From Vibrio sp. Hep-1b-8 (GTDB taxonomy: Bacteria > Pseudomonadota > Gammaproteobacteria > Enterobacterales > Vibrionaceae), in the NCBI RefSeq assembly GCF_006124995.1, contig NZ_QEWN01000001.1, positions 62,001 through 126,000 on the forward strand: a stretch of 64,000 nt of DNA, in the 5' to 3' direction. A program made the translations under genes and the position numbers. Below, one piece after another: positions 27,703 through 37,095 of the stretch. Each line of letters opens with the position of its first letter. Positions within the stretch are counted from its first letter, which is position 1. The notes under the pieces were generated by a model. The model saw only the letters and a list, made by a program, of their open reading frames with translations. It was not told the origin of the DNA and did no database searches.

Positions 27703-28908
27703 TTAAGCTGTGGCTTCTTTTTCTAGCAGCAGCGCGTTGTAACGTGCGAAACCAGCTTCAAGGTCTGCAATAAGATCGTCAACATTTTCCAGACCAATAT
27801 GTACACGTATTAGTGTGCCTTCAAAATTAGGATTGGCAACGGTGCGCAGGTTATCAAAACTTTTAGGTTCGTTGGCTAAGATTAAACTCTCAAATCCACC
27901 CCAAGAGTAACCCATACTAAAGTGCTGCATACCATCAAGTAATGCGGTAGTTGCACGTGGATAGCTGGTTTTTAGAACAAACGAAAACAGGCCGTTACCG
28001 CCGGTAAAATCACGGTTAAAGAATTCGTGGCCTGGGCAAGAATCCAAGGCAGGATGACGCACGTGGTCAACTTCAGGTCTTGTTTGGAGCCACTGTGCCA
28101 CTTTGAGGCTGTTTTCTGCGTGTTGGCGCATGCGAACGTCGAGTGTTCGTATACCACGCAGCCCAAGGTAAGCGTCATCCGGAGAAACACACTGACCCAT
28201 TAAGTAGCTTTGTTCGCGAAGTTGGTCCCAATGCTTCTCGTTGGCTACCGCGGTTCCAAGCATCACGTCTGAGTGACCGACAATGTATTTGGTCGCCGCT
28301 TGAATAGAAATATCGACGCCGTGATCAAATGGTGAAAAGTTCACTCCCGCAGCCCATGTATTGTCGAGCATGACAATCATCTCATTTTCATGAGCGATAC
28401 GCGCTAGGGTAGGAACATCTTGAACTTCCATCGTGATAGAGCCTGGAGATTCCAAAAACAGGATCTTGGTATTGGGTTTGATGAGGCTGCGAATCTCTTC
28501 ACCTATGGTTGGCTCATAGTAGGTGGTCTCGATTCCCATCTTCTTGAGGATCTTGTCACAGTAGTCGCGTGTCGGCTCATAACAGGTGTCAACCATCAAA
28601 ATATGGTCTCCTGTTTCGACAAATGACAGAATAGCGTTAGCAATCGCTGCTGTACCGCATGGGTATAACGCACAGCCAGCGCCGCCTTCGATTTCTGTCA
28701 TTGCGTCTTGAAAAGCAAAATGCGTATTGGTACCACGGCGACCGTAGAAGAGAGTTTTATTCGCTCGGTTGACGGTTGCATGGTGTTTTTCCGCAACGGT
28801 ATCGAAGACCACAGTTGAAGCGCGTTGAACGGGTGGGTTGACAATCCCATTAGTCCATTTTTTGTCGCGGCCTGCCGTAACATACTTGGTCTGTTTGCTT
28901 TCTGACAT
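27703..28908 (-). CDS. metC: Cystathionine beta-lyase
   Basis: A 401-residue PLP enzyme that cleaves cystathionine to homocysteine, ammonia and pyruvate in methionine synthesis. Lys207 in [14 protein letters not shown] is the PLP-binding lysine, and [26 protein letters not shown] and DNTWAAGV are Cys/Met-metabolism family landmarks. Length fits E. coli MetC (395). It is a single-gene unit, 68 bases after the cls stop on the same strand. The gene is intact despite the IS element 25 bases beyond its end. Confidence 0.94.
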   Translation of the reverse strand: MSESKQTKYVTAGRDKKWTNGIVNPPVQRASTVVFDTVAEKHHATVNRANKTLFYGRRGTNTHFAFQDAMTEIEGGAGCALYPCGTAAIANAILSFVETGDHILMVDTCYEPTRDYCDKILKKMGIETTYYEPTIGEEIRSLIKPNTKILFLESPGSITMEVQDVPTLARIAHENEMIVMLDNTWAAGVNFSPFDHGVDISIQAATKYIVGHSDVMLGTAVANEKHWDQLREQSYLMGQCVSPDDAYLGLRGIRTLDVRMRQHAENSLKVAQWLQTRPEVDHVRHPALDSCPGHEFFNRDFTGGNGLFSFVLKTSYPRATTALLDGMQHFSMGYSWGGFESLILANEPKSFDNLRTVANPNFEGTLIRVHIGLENVDDLIADLEAGFARYNALLLEKEATA

Positions 28909-28976
28909 TGGAAGTCCTTATCTATTAACGCATTGCCATATTTAAACCATGGCAAGGCGTCAATATCAAGCACGGA

Positions 28977-30431
28977 TCAGAGTAGAGGGTTAAACAGGTA
29001 AAAAACTCGTTCCAAAAAGCGTGAATAAAGAGTGCGTTTTTGCCATTGTTCGATGTCGACCTGATGAGATTGATTGATGTAGCTTTGCTGAAGCCACAAC
29101 ATCTCTTTGGTAAAGGCTTCATCGTCAATTGCTAATGTCAGTTCGAAGTTTAGCCATAGACTACGCATGTCCATATTAACAGTGCCCACTAAGCAGAATT
29201 GTTCATCGATCACGACTGACTTAGTGTGGAGTAGACCACCATAAAACTCGTAAATTTCGACCCCTGCACTAAGCAATTCACTGTAGAAGGCACGAGAGGC
29301 CCACTGAACCATGATGGAGTCATTCTTATGCGGGATGATCAACTCAACTTTAATACCCCTTTGAGCGGTCATTTTGAGTGTTTCTAGTAAGTCAGAACTT
29401 GGCACAAAATAGGGTGTGGTAATTCGAACGGAATGATTGGCCTGATTGATTGCTAATGTGAGCACCTGGGATATTAGGTGATCAGGCATCCCTGGACCAG
29501 ACGGAACGACTTGAATAGGGTGCTGAGGTTCGTTTGGGTTAATGCGGCATTCTGGTGACTGAGGAAAACGACGAGAGCCAGTTTCCACTTCCCAATCCCA
29601 GCAGTGAATTGCTGATAGCACATTGACGGTAGGGCCCGTTATACGAACCATAATATCAATCCACTGACCGACACCAGAATCTTGCTTGAAGTACGCCGGA
29701 TCAACCATGTTCATTGAGCCCGTATAGGCAATTTTTTCATCAATAACGATGATTTTTCTATGCTGACGTAAATCGAGGCGGCGTAAGAATATACGCCATG
29801 GACTGACTTCTAGAGCTTGAACGACTTCGATACCAGCATTGTTCATCATCTTTAACCACTCGCTGCGGAAAAAGCGTGGACTACCAGCGGAATCAAGCAG
29901 TAGCTTCACGTTTACACCACGTTTGGCTGCTCTGATTAAGGCAGATGCAACGGAGTCGGCTAGTCCACCCGGATGCCAAATATAGAAAACCATTCGAATA
30001 CTTGATTGCGCATTTTCGATATCGTCGATGACCGAATGGAGGATTTGTTCGGGCGAGCTTTGTAGTGACAAGGAGTTGCCAGACAATGCAGGCAAGCCCA
30101 ATCGGTTATTACACAGTTCGTCTATACGGTAAATATGACGGCCGAAACTCTCGGGTGAGTGAGCGTGGCAGTCATTGAGTTTGGCGAACCATTGTGCAAA
30201 GGGCGACAGCATCTCCTTTGCTCTCTCTGCCCGTTTACGGCCGAGGTTGAGTTCACCAAATAGGAAATAGCAAGCGACACCTACAATCGGAATGATGTAG
30301 ATAACCATTAACCAGGCAAGCGACACACTCACCGCTCGGCGCTTTAGTACAACACGGATGGTTACACCTGCAACGAGTATCCAGTAAAAGACAATGCCAG
30401 CGAGAGTCAGGAAGTGATAAAACTTTTCCAT
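28977..30431 (-). CDS. cls: Cardiolipin synthase (ClsA type)
   Basis: A 484-residue membrane-bound phospholipase-D-family enzyme that joins two phosphatidylglycerols into cardiolipin and glycerol. Two N-terminal spans (about 8-28 and 38-58) lead into two PLD domains with complete HKD motifs: H224-K226-D231 and H402-K404-D409. Length and two-span start fit ClsA rather than ClsB or ClsC. The ATG at 30431 begins the first span. It appears to be its own transcription unit. Confidence 0.93.
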   Translation of the reverse strand: MEKFYHFLTLAGIVFYWILVAGVTIRVVLKRRAVSVSLAWLMVIYIIPIVGVACYFLFGELNLGRKRAERAKEMLSPFAQWFAKLNDCHAHSPESFGRHIYRIDELCNNRLGLPALSGNSLSLQSSPEQILHSVIDDIENAQSSIRMVFYIWHPGGLADSVASALIRAAKRGVNVKLLLDSAGSPRFFRSEWLKMMNNAGIEVVQALEVSPWRIFLRRLDLRQHRKIIVIDEKIAYTGSMNMVDPAYFKQDSGVGQWIDIMVRITGPTVNVLSAIHCWDWEVETGSRRFPQSPECRINPNEPQHPIQVVPSGPGMPDHLISQVLTLAINQANHSVRITTPYFVPSSDLLETLKMTAQRGIKVELIIPHKNDSIMVQWASRAFYSELLSAGVEIYEFYGGLLHTKSVVIDEQFCLVGTVNMDMRSLWLNFELTLAIDDEAFTKEMLWLQQSYINQSHQVDIEQWQKRTLYSRFLERVFYLFNPLL

Positions 30432-30797
30432 TCAGATACCTAGGTAATATATAGCACTCCAATATTAGAGCTCACGGCGCGCTAGGACAAGTCACAAATT
30501 AGTGGCGGTAGAAACTATACGGAATGAATGCTGAAAAGCACAAATATGTTATGTGAATGTAAAATCTGGTGTTTGGCGGGTGTTATAGGCGAAAAAAACA
30601 GCATTTAAACACAATCCTTACATTTATGGTGGAAAAATATACTGTTCGGGCTTCCAATTTTAATCTTAAACTGTTTTACTTGCTACAACGTTAGCGTCAC
30701 TGACAAGTTTAATAAGTGTAAAAAAAATTATACAACCACTTTTAAAGACGCCTAACAGAAGCAAACACAACTTAAAACATGATTTAATGGAGTAACC
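30432..30797. other. Gap between cls and the NSS transporter
   Basis: A 366-base divergent intergenic stretch. It must hold promoters for cls (leftward) and the transporter (rightward). It is AT-rich with several A- and T-tracts. I see no gene, repeat or clear operator. Confidence 0.4.
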
Positions 30798-32228
30798 ATG
30801 GCTACAAGTACAAGTGCACAGCCCCGTGATACATGGGGGTCTAAACTAGGCTTCGTCATGGCCGCAGCAGGTTCTGCTGTTGGTTTAGGCAACATATGGA
30901 AATTTCCTTACACAGCGGGTGAGAGTGGCGGCGGTGCGTTCGTTGCAATTTACCTACTTTTTGTAATTTTTATCGGCTTTAGCGTAATGCTTACAGAATT
31001 CGCTATTGGTCGTAAGACAGGTCTATCAGCAGTAGGTGCGTTCAAATCGACTGACCGTCGTTGGACCTTTACTGGGGTAATGGGGGTTCTAAGTGGCCTA
31101 CTGATCATGGGTTTCTACCCTGTCGTAGGTGGTTGGGCTCTTGCATACATCTTCAAAGTGGGGGGGGGTCTACTAAGCACACCTGAAGCAATCGGTGATA
31201 GCTTCGGTAGCTTTATCTCAGATCCTGTTCAGCCACTTATGTGGATGGGTATCTATCTAGCTTTCAACATCATTATCGTAATGAAGGGTATTTCAGGCGG
31301 TATCGAGAAAGCGGGTAAGATTCTAATGCCGCTTCTATTCCTAATTCTGATCGTTGTGTCGGTAAAAGGTTTGATGCTACCAGGTGCAATGGCAGGTCTA
31401 GAATTCCTATTCATGCCAGACTTTTCAAAAGTAGACAGTAATGTTGTTCTAGCTGCGCTAGGTCAGGCATTCTTCTCACTAAGTCTTGGTATGGGCTGTA
31501 TGATGACCTACGGTTCTTACCTGAAGAAGAAAGAGAACTTAGTTCAGACGACAGGTATGGTGACGGCTATGGATACGGGTGTTGCGATCCTAGCAGGTGT
31601 CGCGATGTTCCCAGCAATGTTCGCGTTCGGTATGGAACCCGCAGCAGGTCCTGGCTTGGTGTTCGTTGTTGTACCTCAGCTATTCGCTGAAATGGGCGGC
31701 GTAATCGGTTTACTATTCGCTCTAATGTTCTTCATCGCACTAACGGTAGCAGCACTAACATCTTCAGTTTCTCTTCTTGAAGTTGTTGTATCTTACCTAA
31801 TCGATGAAAAAGGTATGAAGCGTTCAACAGCAGTACTTAGCTCAAGCGTAGTAATGGCTTCACTATGTGTGTTCGCTTCACTATCTCTAGGCGGTGTAGG
31901 TCCAACATTATTTGGTACAGGTGCATTCGATATTTTTGACTTGTTAACCGATAAGATCTTCCTAGCGGTTGGCGGTATGTTGGTGTGTATCTTTGCTGGC
32001 TGGCGTCTATCTCGTGCAGACCTTGAGAAAGAAATCACTAACGACGGCGAAGTATCATTCCCGCTATTCGGTCTATGGTACAACTTGGTTAAATACGTGA
32101 TTCCAGTTGCTATCGCTATTGTTGCCTTCATGGGTGTCAAGTCAGGCTTCGATAGTGGCAAAGGTGAAATCATGCTGTTAGGTCTTGGTATCATCGCGGT
32201 TGCGGGTATCTTCTCTAAGAAGCTATAA
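30798..32228 (+). CDS. Sodium-dependent transporter, neurotransmitter:sodium symporter (NSS/SNF) family
   Basis: A 476-residue inner-membrane LeuT-fold symporter, probably for an amino acid. The N-terminal signature is complete: WGSKLGFVMAAAGSAVGLGNIWKFPY, where the unwound first helix binds Na+ and substrate, then ESGGGAFVAIY. Eleven or twelve spans can be counted; the bacterial subgroup usually has eleven. The start has an ATGGAG site just upstream. It is a single-gene unit closed by a terminator. The substrate cannot be told from sequence. Confidence 0.92.
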   Translation: MATSTSAQPRDTWGSKLGFVMAAAGSAVGLGNIWKFPYTAGESGGGAFVAIYLLFVIFIGFSVMLTEFAIGRKTGLSAVGAFKSTDRRWTFTGVMGVLSGLLIMGFYPVVGGWALAYIFKVGGGLLSTPEAIGDSFGSFISDPVQPLMWMGIYLAFNIIIVMKGISGGIEKAGKILMPLLFLILIVVSVKGLMLPGAMAGLEFLFMPDFSKVDSNVVLAALGQAFFSLSLGMGCMMTYGSYLKKKENLVQTTGMVTAMDTGVAILAGVAMFPAMFAFGMEPAAGPGLVFVVVPQLFAEMGGVIGLLFALMFFIALTVAALTSSVSLLEVVVSYLIDEKGMKRSTAVLSSSVVMASLCVFASLSLGGVGPTLFGTGAFDIFDLLTDKIFLAVGGMLVCIFAGWRLSRADLEKEITNDGEVSFPLFGLWYNLVKYVIPVAIAIVAFMGVKSGFDSGKGEIMLLGLGIIAVAGIFSKKL

Positions 32229-32253
32229 ATCTGTCTAAAAAGCGGACCTAACT

Positions 32254-32282
32254 AAAAACCTCCCACTTGGGAGGTTTTTTCG
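32254..32282 (+). terminator. Terminator after the NSS transporter
   Basis: AAACCTCCCA and TGGGAGGTTT arms with a very short loop, then TTTT. It lies about 26 bases after the stop. Confidence 0.88.
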
Positions 32283-32379
32283 TTTTAGTTAATAACCTTG
32301 TTAAAGAAGTATAATATACAGCCGATAAGTCATATAGATTCTAAATTTACCTAAAGCATTCAATAGAGGAAGCTACATA

Positions 32380-33996
32380 GTGAAATGGTCTGTTCGAAGT
32401 AAATTGTATGCCGGGTTCGGCTGTATTCTTGCCATTATGACTATCATGGCAGGTGTTATCTGGATGGAAGTGAATCAGTCACATGCCGTTGCCGATGAAA
32501 TTAGAAAAGATGATGTTCCTGAAGTGGTTGGCTACTTGAGTTTAATTGATGAGGCGGGTGATGTGTATCGAGATGCAACGGGAGCCATTACAGGCGTGCC
32601 GGGCGCATTTGACGATTACAAAACCAATAAGCAAGAATTTGCTGATGCAATTACTCACGTGAAAACATTAGAGACTCAAGGAAAGTCAGATTATCAACGT
32701 GTTGAAAAAATTGAACAACTGATGCGCGGTTTTACTCAAGGGTTTGAGCGAGATATCGTACCTTTGTTGGGTAACAAAGATGCGTTAGAGCAAGAAATTA
32801 CAGCATTGCGGGAGTTGTACGAATCATACCTAGCGCCAATCGAAGCACTGCTTGATGGAGCTTCATCAGAATCAATTGAAGGCACGGACGGTTCTCTTCT
32901 TGGGCTGATGGAGTCATTTAACACCATTGAAAATACGATCTTAATTCTGTTTGTTATCGCATTGATCCTGACTTGTACCATTGCGTACTTGCTTTCAAAC
33001 TCAATTACCACACGTCTCACCAAGTTAGATAGTGTGGCGCAAAAGGTCGCTAACGGCGATCTGACAGCAGAAGATATTGCCGATAAATCGGGCGATGAGC
33101 TGGCAAACCTAGCGGTGTCGATTAATAAGATGCAAGCTTCGTTAACCACACTGATTGGTAGCATTTCATCAGTCGCGGTTGAAGTGAAAAGTGTCACTAG
33201 CGAACTATCAAATGTCAGCCAAGATATTGTACAAGGCGCCTCATCTCAAGCAGGCAAAGCTAACTTGATAGCAACTGCTGCAGAGGAGTTAAGCTTAACG
33301 ATTGCAGAAGTTGCACAGCAAGGAACAGCCACCTTTGAAGAGGCACAACGCTCAGAAGGCAGCGCTGAATCAGGTCGTCAGATTATCACTGAGATGGTCG
33401 ATTCTATTCAGCAGGTGAGCTTGCAGATGACAGAGATGTCAAAGCAGATGAATGGCCTTGGTAAACATAGTGAGCAAATCGGCTCAGTGATTCGAGTGAT
33501 TGAAGATATTGCTGAACAAACTAACTTGTTAGCACTTAACGCTGCGATTGAAGCGGCTCGTGCTGGAGAGTTTGGTCGTGGCTTTGCTGTGGTTGCTGAT
33601 GAAGTGCGAGCACTGGCTGAACGTACGACTAACGCGACAAAAGAAGTGGGCGGCATTATTCAGCAGATTCAATCAGGTACTCAAGAGGCTGTAACCTATA
33701 CGGTTGAGAACTGTCAGTTGGTTGAAATCGGTGTAGAGCGTAGCTCTGGAGCGGTAAGTGTGCTAGAAGAAATCGTTGCTGGAGCTGCCAACGTGCAGGC
33801 GATGGTTAACTCGATTGCTACTGCAGCAGAAGAGCAGACGGCCGTGACTAAAGAAATTGCTGCGGATATTACTGCGATCAGCGATATATCAGAACGCTCT
33901 CTTCAACTGGCAAATAGAAGCTCACAAAATGTTGAAGGTTTAAACTCTAAAGTGGCAGAGTTAGAGCTGCTAGTGGGTAAATTCAAACTAAGTTAG
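32380..33996 (+). CDS. Methyl-accepting chemotaxis protein
   Basis: A 538-residue chemoreceptor with a GTG start and an AGAGGA site upstream. The layout is a first span (about 7-30), a helical periplasmic sensor of about 155 residues, a second span (about 186-207), a HAMP domain, and a long cytoplasmic coiled coil. The hairpin tip [38 protein letters not shown] is the CheA/CheW contact site. The sensor domain looks like a four-helix bundle with no recognisable ligand motif, so the stimulus is unknown. It is a lone gene. Confidence 0.94.
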   Translation: MKWSVRSKLYAGFGCILAIMTIMAGVIWMEVNQSHAVADEIRKDDVPEVVGYLSLIDEAGDVYRDATGAITGVPGAFDDYKTNKQEFADAITHVKTLETQGKSDYQRVEKIEQLMRGFTQGFERDIVPLLGNKDALEQEITALRELYESYLAPIEALLDGASSESIEGTDGSLLGLMESFNTIENTILILFVIALILTCTIAYLLSNSITTRLTKLDSVAQKVANGDLTAEDIADKSGDELANLAVSINKMQASLTTLIGSISSVAVEVKSVTSELSNVSQDIVQGASSQAGKANLIATAAEELSLTIAEVAQQGTATFEEAQRSEGSAESGRQIITEMVDSIQQVSLQMTEMSKQMNGLGKHSEQIGSVIRVIEDIAEQTNLLALNAAIEAARAGEFGRGFAVVADEVRALAERTTNATKEVGGIIQQIQSGTQEAVTYTVENCQLVEIGVERSSGAVSVLEEIVAGAANVQAMVNSIATAAEEQTAVTKEIAADITAISDISERSLQLANRSSQNVEGLNSKVAELELLVGKFKLS

Positions 33997-34084
33997 CACC
34001 TAACTGGTTTAGAACCGCACACTTGAAACTGGCTTTCACATGGATTATGGGTATACTCGTGCGTCCAAAGTGGAGCCAGTTTTA

Positions 34085-34780
34085 ATGTTCGATATCTTAC
34101 ACACTCACACTGATTTTATTGTCATCAGCAAACACCCCAATGTTTCAGTACATAAGGATGATGGCGATACCATGCTACTGCAAGAAGTTGCCAAACTGAC
34201 CAGTGACGCGAAGCTCTATCTCATCCATCGTCTAGATAAAATGACTTCAGGTATTTTGCTATTGGGTCGAAGTTCTTCTGCCGCCAGTGAACTCTCACAG
34301 ATGTTTGTACAGCGCAGCGTAGAAAAGTACTATCTTGCGATTGGTAGTAAGAAGCCGAAAAAGAAACAAGGGCTGGTGAGTGGTGATATGGAGCGTTCAC
34401 GCCGCGCTTCATGGAAGCTGCTTAACTCTCAGACTAATCCTGCCATTACTCAGTTCTTCTCATCAGCCGCAGAGCCGGGTGAAAGACTCTTCTTATGCAA
34501 GCCACATACTGGAAAGACGCACCAAATCAGGGTGGCGTTGAAATCTGTCGGCTCTGGCATCGTCGGCGATCCTATTTACAATGCAGGTTCCGAGTCGGAC
34601 CGTGGTTATCTGCACGCTTTTGCGCTGTGTTTCACTTATCAACAACAAGATTTTAAATTTATTTGTGACCCAAGAAACCAAAGTGTTTTAGGGAGTAAAT
34701 GGAACACTGATATCACATGCCAAGGTATCGAATCTTGGCTTACACCATGGGAGTTATCATGGCCGAAGATAAACAAATAA
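34085..34780 (+). CDS. RluA-family RNA pseudouridine synthase
   Basis: A 231-residue pseudouridine synthase. The catalytic Asp51 lies in LIHRLDKMTSGILLLGRS, and the RNA-binding CKPHTGKTHQIRVALKSVGSGIVGDPIY block is present. There is no N-terminal S4 domain, so it belongs to a short Rlu subgroup (TIGR01621-like). The target uridine cannot be assigned. The ATG at 34085 follows GTGGAGCC; the earlier in-frame start at 34040 lacks a site. The end overlaps the methyltransferase gene by 22 bases, so the two RNA-modification-type genes are coupled. Confidence 0.88.
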   Translation: MFDILHTHTDFIVISKHPNVSVHKDDGDTMLLQEVAKLTSDAKLYLIHRLDKMTSGILLLGRSSSAASELSQMFVQRSVEKYYLAIGSKKPKKKQGLVSGDMERSRRASWKLLNSQTNPAITQFFSSAAEPGERLFLCKPHTGKTHQIRVALKSVGSGIVGDPIYNAGSESDRGYLHAFALCFTYQQQDFKFICDPRNQSVLGSKWNTDITCQGIESWLTPWELSWPKINK

Positions 34781-35724
34781 CACCAATCGCGATGCAGGAT
34801 GAACACTTACCGTGTTTCTTTGCACAACTGACCACACAACTAGAGATGGTGCCGAATGAAGTAAGACGTTTGTTCCATGGCCGTGGGCGTCGTTTTGATG
34901 GCTTAGAACAGTTAACGTGTGATTGGATTCAAGGCCAGTTAATTGTCAGTATCTTCAAAACCGTTGATGATCAATTTTTAAAAGCGCTTAAAGCGGGTTT
35001 GATGGAGATTGCTCAGTCTGCTCTCTGGGTTGAGAAACAGGGGCAAGCAATAGTCATTCAGCACCGATATGCGGAAGGCGCGCCTTCTGAAGTACTGCTT
35101 GGCGATTTAAACAGTCGTCCAGTTGTCGTTGAGTCGCAGTTGAAATACCAGCTTGATATCGGACGCAACCAGAACACGGGCCTGTTTTTGGATATGCGCT
35201 ATGGACGTGACTGGGTAAAGGCAAACGCCAAACATAAAAATGTACTCAACTTATTTGCTTACACTTGCGGTTTCTCCGTGGCAGCGATTGAGGGTGGGGC
35301 TGATCAAGTGGTTAACGTTGACATGTCGAAAGGTTCACTGGCGAAAGGAAGAGAGAACCACAAACTCAACGGTCACAATATTAATCAGGTAAAGTTTCTC
35401 GGCTACGACATTTTCCGCTCATGGGGGAAAATCAAAAAAATGGGTCGTTACGACCTTATTATTATTGACCCACCGTCGTTCCAAAAGGGTAGCTTTGCTT
35501 TAACTAAAGACTACAAACGTATCTTGAGAAAACTCCCAGAACTATTGGCTGAGGAGGGGCAAGTGCTCGCGTGTGTAAACTCACCGCAAGTGATGTGCGA
35601 TTTCTTGATCGATGGTATGAAGGAAGAAGCGCCTACATTGAATTTTGTTGAGCGTCTTGAGAATCCACCAGAATTCGCAGATGTGGACAGTGAAGCGTCA
35701 TTAAAAGTTATGTTGTTTAAATAA
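34759..35724 (+). CDS. Class I SAM-dependent methyltransferase (RlmI/RlmK-like, COG1092)
   Basis: A 321-residue methyltransferase. Motif I is VLNLFAYTCGFSVAAIEGGA, motif II the acidic VVNVDMSKGSLAKGRENHKLNG, and motif IV DLIIIDPPSFQKGSF, which is typical of rRNA cytosine/guanine methyltransferases. The PUA domain of RlmI is absent, so it is only a relative. The ATG at 34759 follows GGGAG. Overlap with the pseudouridine synthase gene suggests a shared role in ribosomal RNA modification, as inference. Confidence 0.85.
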   Translation: MAEDKQITPIAMQDEHLPCFFAQLTTQLEMVPNEVRRLFHGRGRRFDGLEQLTCDWIQGQLIVSIFKTVDDQFLKALKAGLMEIAQSALWVEKQGQAIVIQHRYAEGAPSEVLLGDLNSRPVVVESQLKYQLDIGRNQNTGLFLDMRYGRDWVKANAKHKNVLNLFAYTCGFSVAAIEGGADQVVNVDMSKGSLAKGRENHKLNGHNINQVKFLGYDIFRSWGKIKKMGRYDLIIIDPPSFQKGSFALTKDYKRILRKLPELLAEEGQVLACVNSPQVMCDFLIDGMKEEAPTLNFVERLENPPEFADVDSEASLKVMLFK

Positions 35725-35831
35725 AAAACGACCCATGCAGCAGGCAGCTACCCGCTCATTGTTCAAAATGAGCTTCGCGCCCATTTAGCGAGCCTGTTTC
35801 AAGCAATCTTACTCGGTGAACGAGCCTTACG

Positions 35832-36455
35832 TTAAGCCTGATCGCGGCTCTGTTTTAAAGTAATAAAACCCGAATAAATTCGAGTTAGAGTCGTAAACCA
35901 GCATGCTGCACCAAACAGGTAGGCAATCAGTGCAAAGTGGTTAGGAAGCAAGCAGAATAAGATAAAGCACGCAATGGTTTCTGTCCCTTCTGTCAGACCA
36001 CTCATGTAGTAAAGAGATTTGTGCTGATAGACTGGATTTTCAATGCCTCGTTTCCCTGCCATGACTGCGAAGGCCAAAAAGCTGCTACCGGTACCGATAA
36101 ACGAGAAAATCAAAAATGCACCCGCAACGGCATTTTGCTCAGGGTTTGCCAATACGAACCCAAAAGGAATGAGCGAATAGAACAGGAAATCGAGACTAAT
36201 ATCGAGAAAGCCGCCCGCATCTGTTATTCCTTGAATACGCGCCAGAGCGCCATCCAGGCCATCGCAGATTCTATTGGCGATGATGAGTAGCAGTGCCGGA
36301 GTATATTGCTCAAAAATCAACGCTGGGAAGGCGACACAGCCAAGCGCAAAACCAAAAATCGTGGTTTGGTTTGCGGTGATACCACATCGGTCTAAGAGAT
36401 TTGCTGACTGTGCTAATGGCCAGCGAATAACTTTGATACTCAAACGATCAAGCAT
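35832..36455 (-). CDS. ynjF: CDP-alcohol phosphatidyltransferase family protein (YnjF)
   Basis: A 207-residue membrane protein, about six spans. The CDP-alcohol phosphotransferase motif is complete: DGLDGALARIQGITDAGG then FLDISLD, giving the four metal-binding Asp residues. It could transfer a phospholipid head group, but the acceptor is unknown. The start overlaps the end of ynjD by 8 bases, and E. coli has the same neighbour set (ynjBCD with ynjF), which supports the name. Confidence 0.87.
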   Translation of the reverse strand: MLDRLSIKVIRWPLAQSANLLDRCGITANQTTIFGFALGCVAFPALIFEQYTPALLLIIANRICDGLDGALARIQGITDAGGFLDISLDFLFYSLIPFGFVLANPEQNAVAGAFLIFSFIGTGSSFLAFAVMAGKRGIENPVYQHKSLYYMSGLTEGTETIACFILFCLLPNHFALIAYLFGAACWFTTLTRIYSGFITLKQSRDQA

Positions 36456-37095
36456 GAACCGTCTCCCATGGCCAAGTTAGGCAACGGCTATTGTCGGGAA
36501 TGTCGGTTTCATCATGAGTAACCATAAGCGCAGGGATGTCTGCTTTTTTGAGTTGCTCCACAACCCATTGACGAAACTGAACTCGCAACTCTCTATCCAG
36601 TTTACTAAATGGCTCGTCTAGCAAGGCCAGATTAGGTTTAGCGAGTAGCATTCGAGTTAGGCTAATTCGCGCACGCTGCCCCCCTGAAATCTGGTCGGGA
36701 AAAGAGTCCGCCAAGTTGGTGAGTGAAATGTTTTTCAGTGCCTTCATCGCCTGCTCTTTACGCGCAGCGCCTTTGACTTCATTCGGTAATGAAAACGCGA
36801 GGTTTTCCCATACAGAAAGGTGTGGAAACAGTAAATCATCTTGGAACAAAATCCCGACCTGACGTTGATGCGCTGGCAACGAGTCAATCGGCTTTTGATT
36901 CAACGTGATTTGACCTTGGTAGGTGAAGTCACTGCTTAGGTGCCCGGCAATCGCATCAAGCAAAGTTGATTTACCGCAGCCACTTGGTCCCATGAGCGTG
37001 ACAATTTCTCCGTTATTGATTTGAAGGTTCAGCGCATTAAACAGTACCTCACCACTTTTGTTACAGATGACGAGTTTTTTGAGACAAAGGCTCAT
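36448..37095 (-). CDS. ynjD: ABC transporter ATPase YnjD
   Basis: A 215-residue ATPase: Walker A GPSGCGKST, signature ISGGQRARI, Walker B LALLDEPFSKLD, H-loop VTHDE. It powers the YnjBC importer, which resembles thiamine/iron/spermidine-type systems. The start at 37095 follows AAAGGA and overlaps the end of ynjC by 35 bases. A longer frame from 37233 runs inside ynjC and is rejected. Confidence 0.9.
   Translation of the reverse strand: MSLCLKKLVICNKSGEVLFNALNLQINNGEIVTLMGPSGCGKSTLLDAIAGHLSSDFTYQGQITLNQKPIDSLPAHQRQVGILFQDDLLFPHLSVWENLAFSLPNEVKGAARKEQAMKALKNISLTNLADSFPDQISGGQRARISLTRMLLAKPNLALLDEPFSKLDRELRVQFRQWVVEQLKKADIPALMVTHDETDIPDNSRCLTWPWETVHA

Noticed and set aside
35740..35830. Several short inverted repeats between the methyltransferase gene and ynjF as an RNA gene
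   Set aside because: Stems are short and overlapping, and no known RNA shape emerges; at most they serve as a weak two-way terminator.
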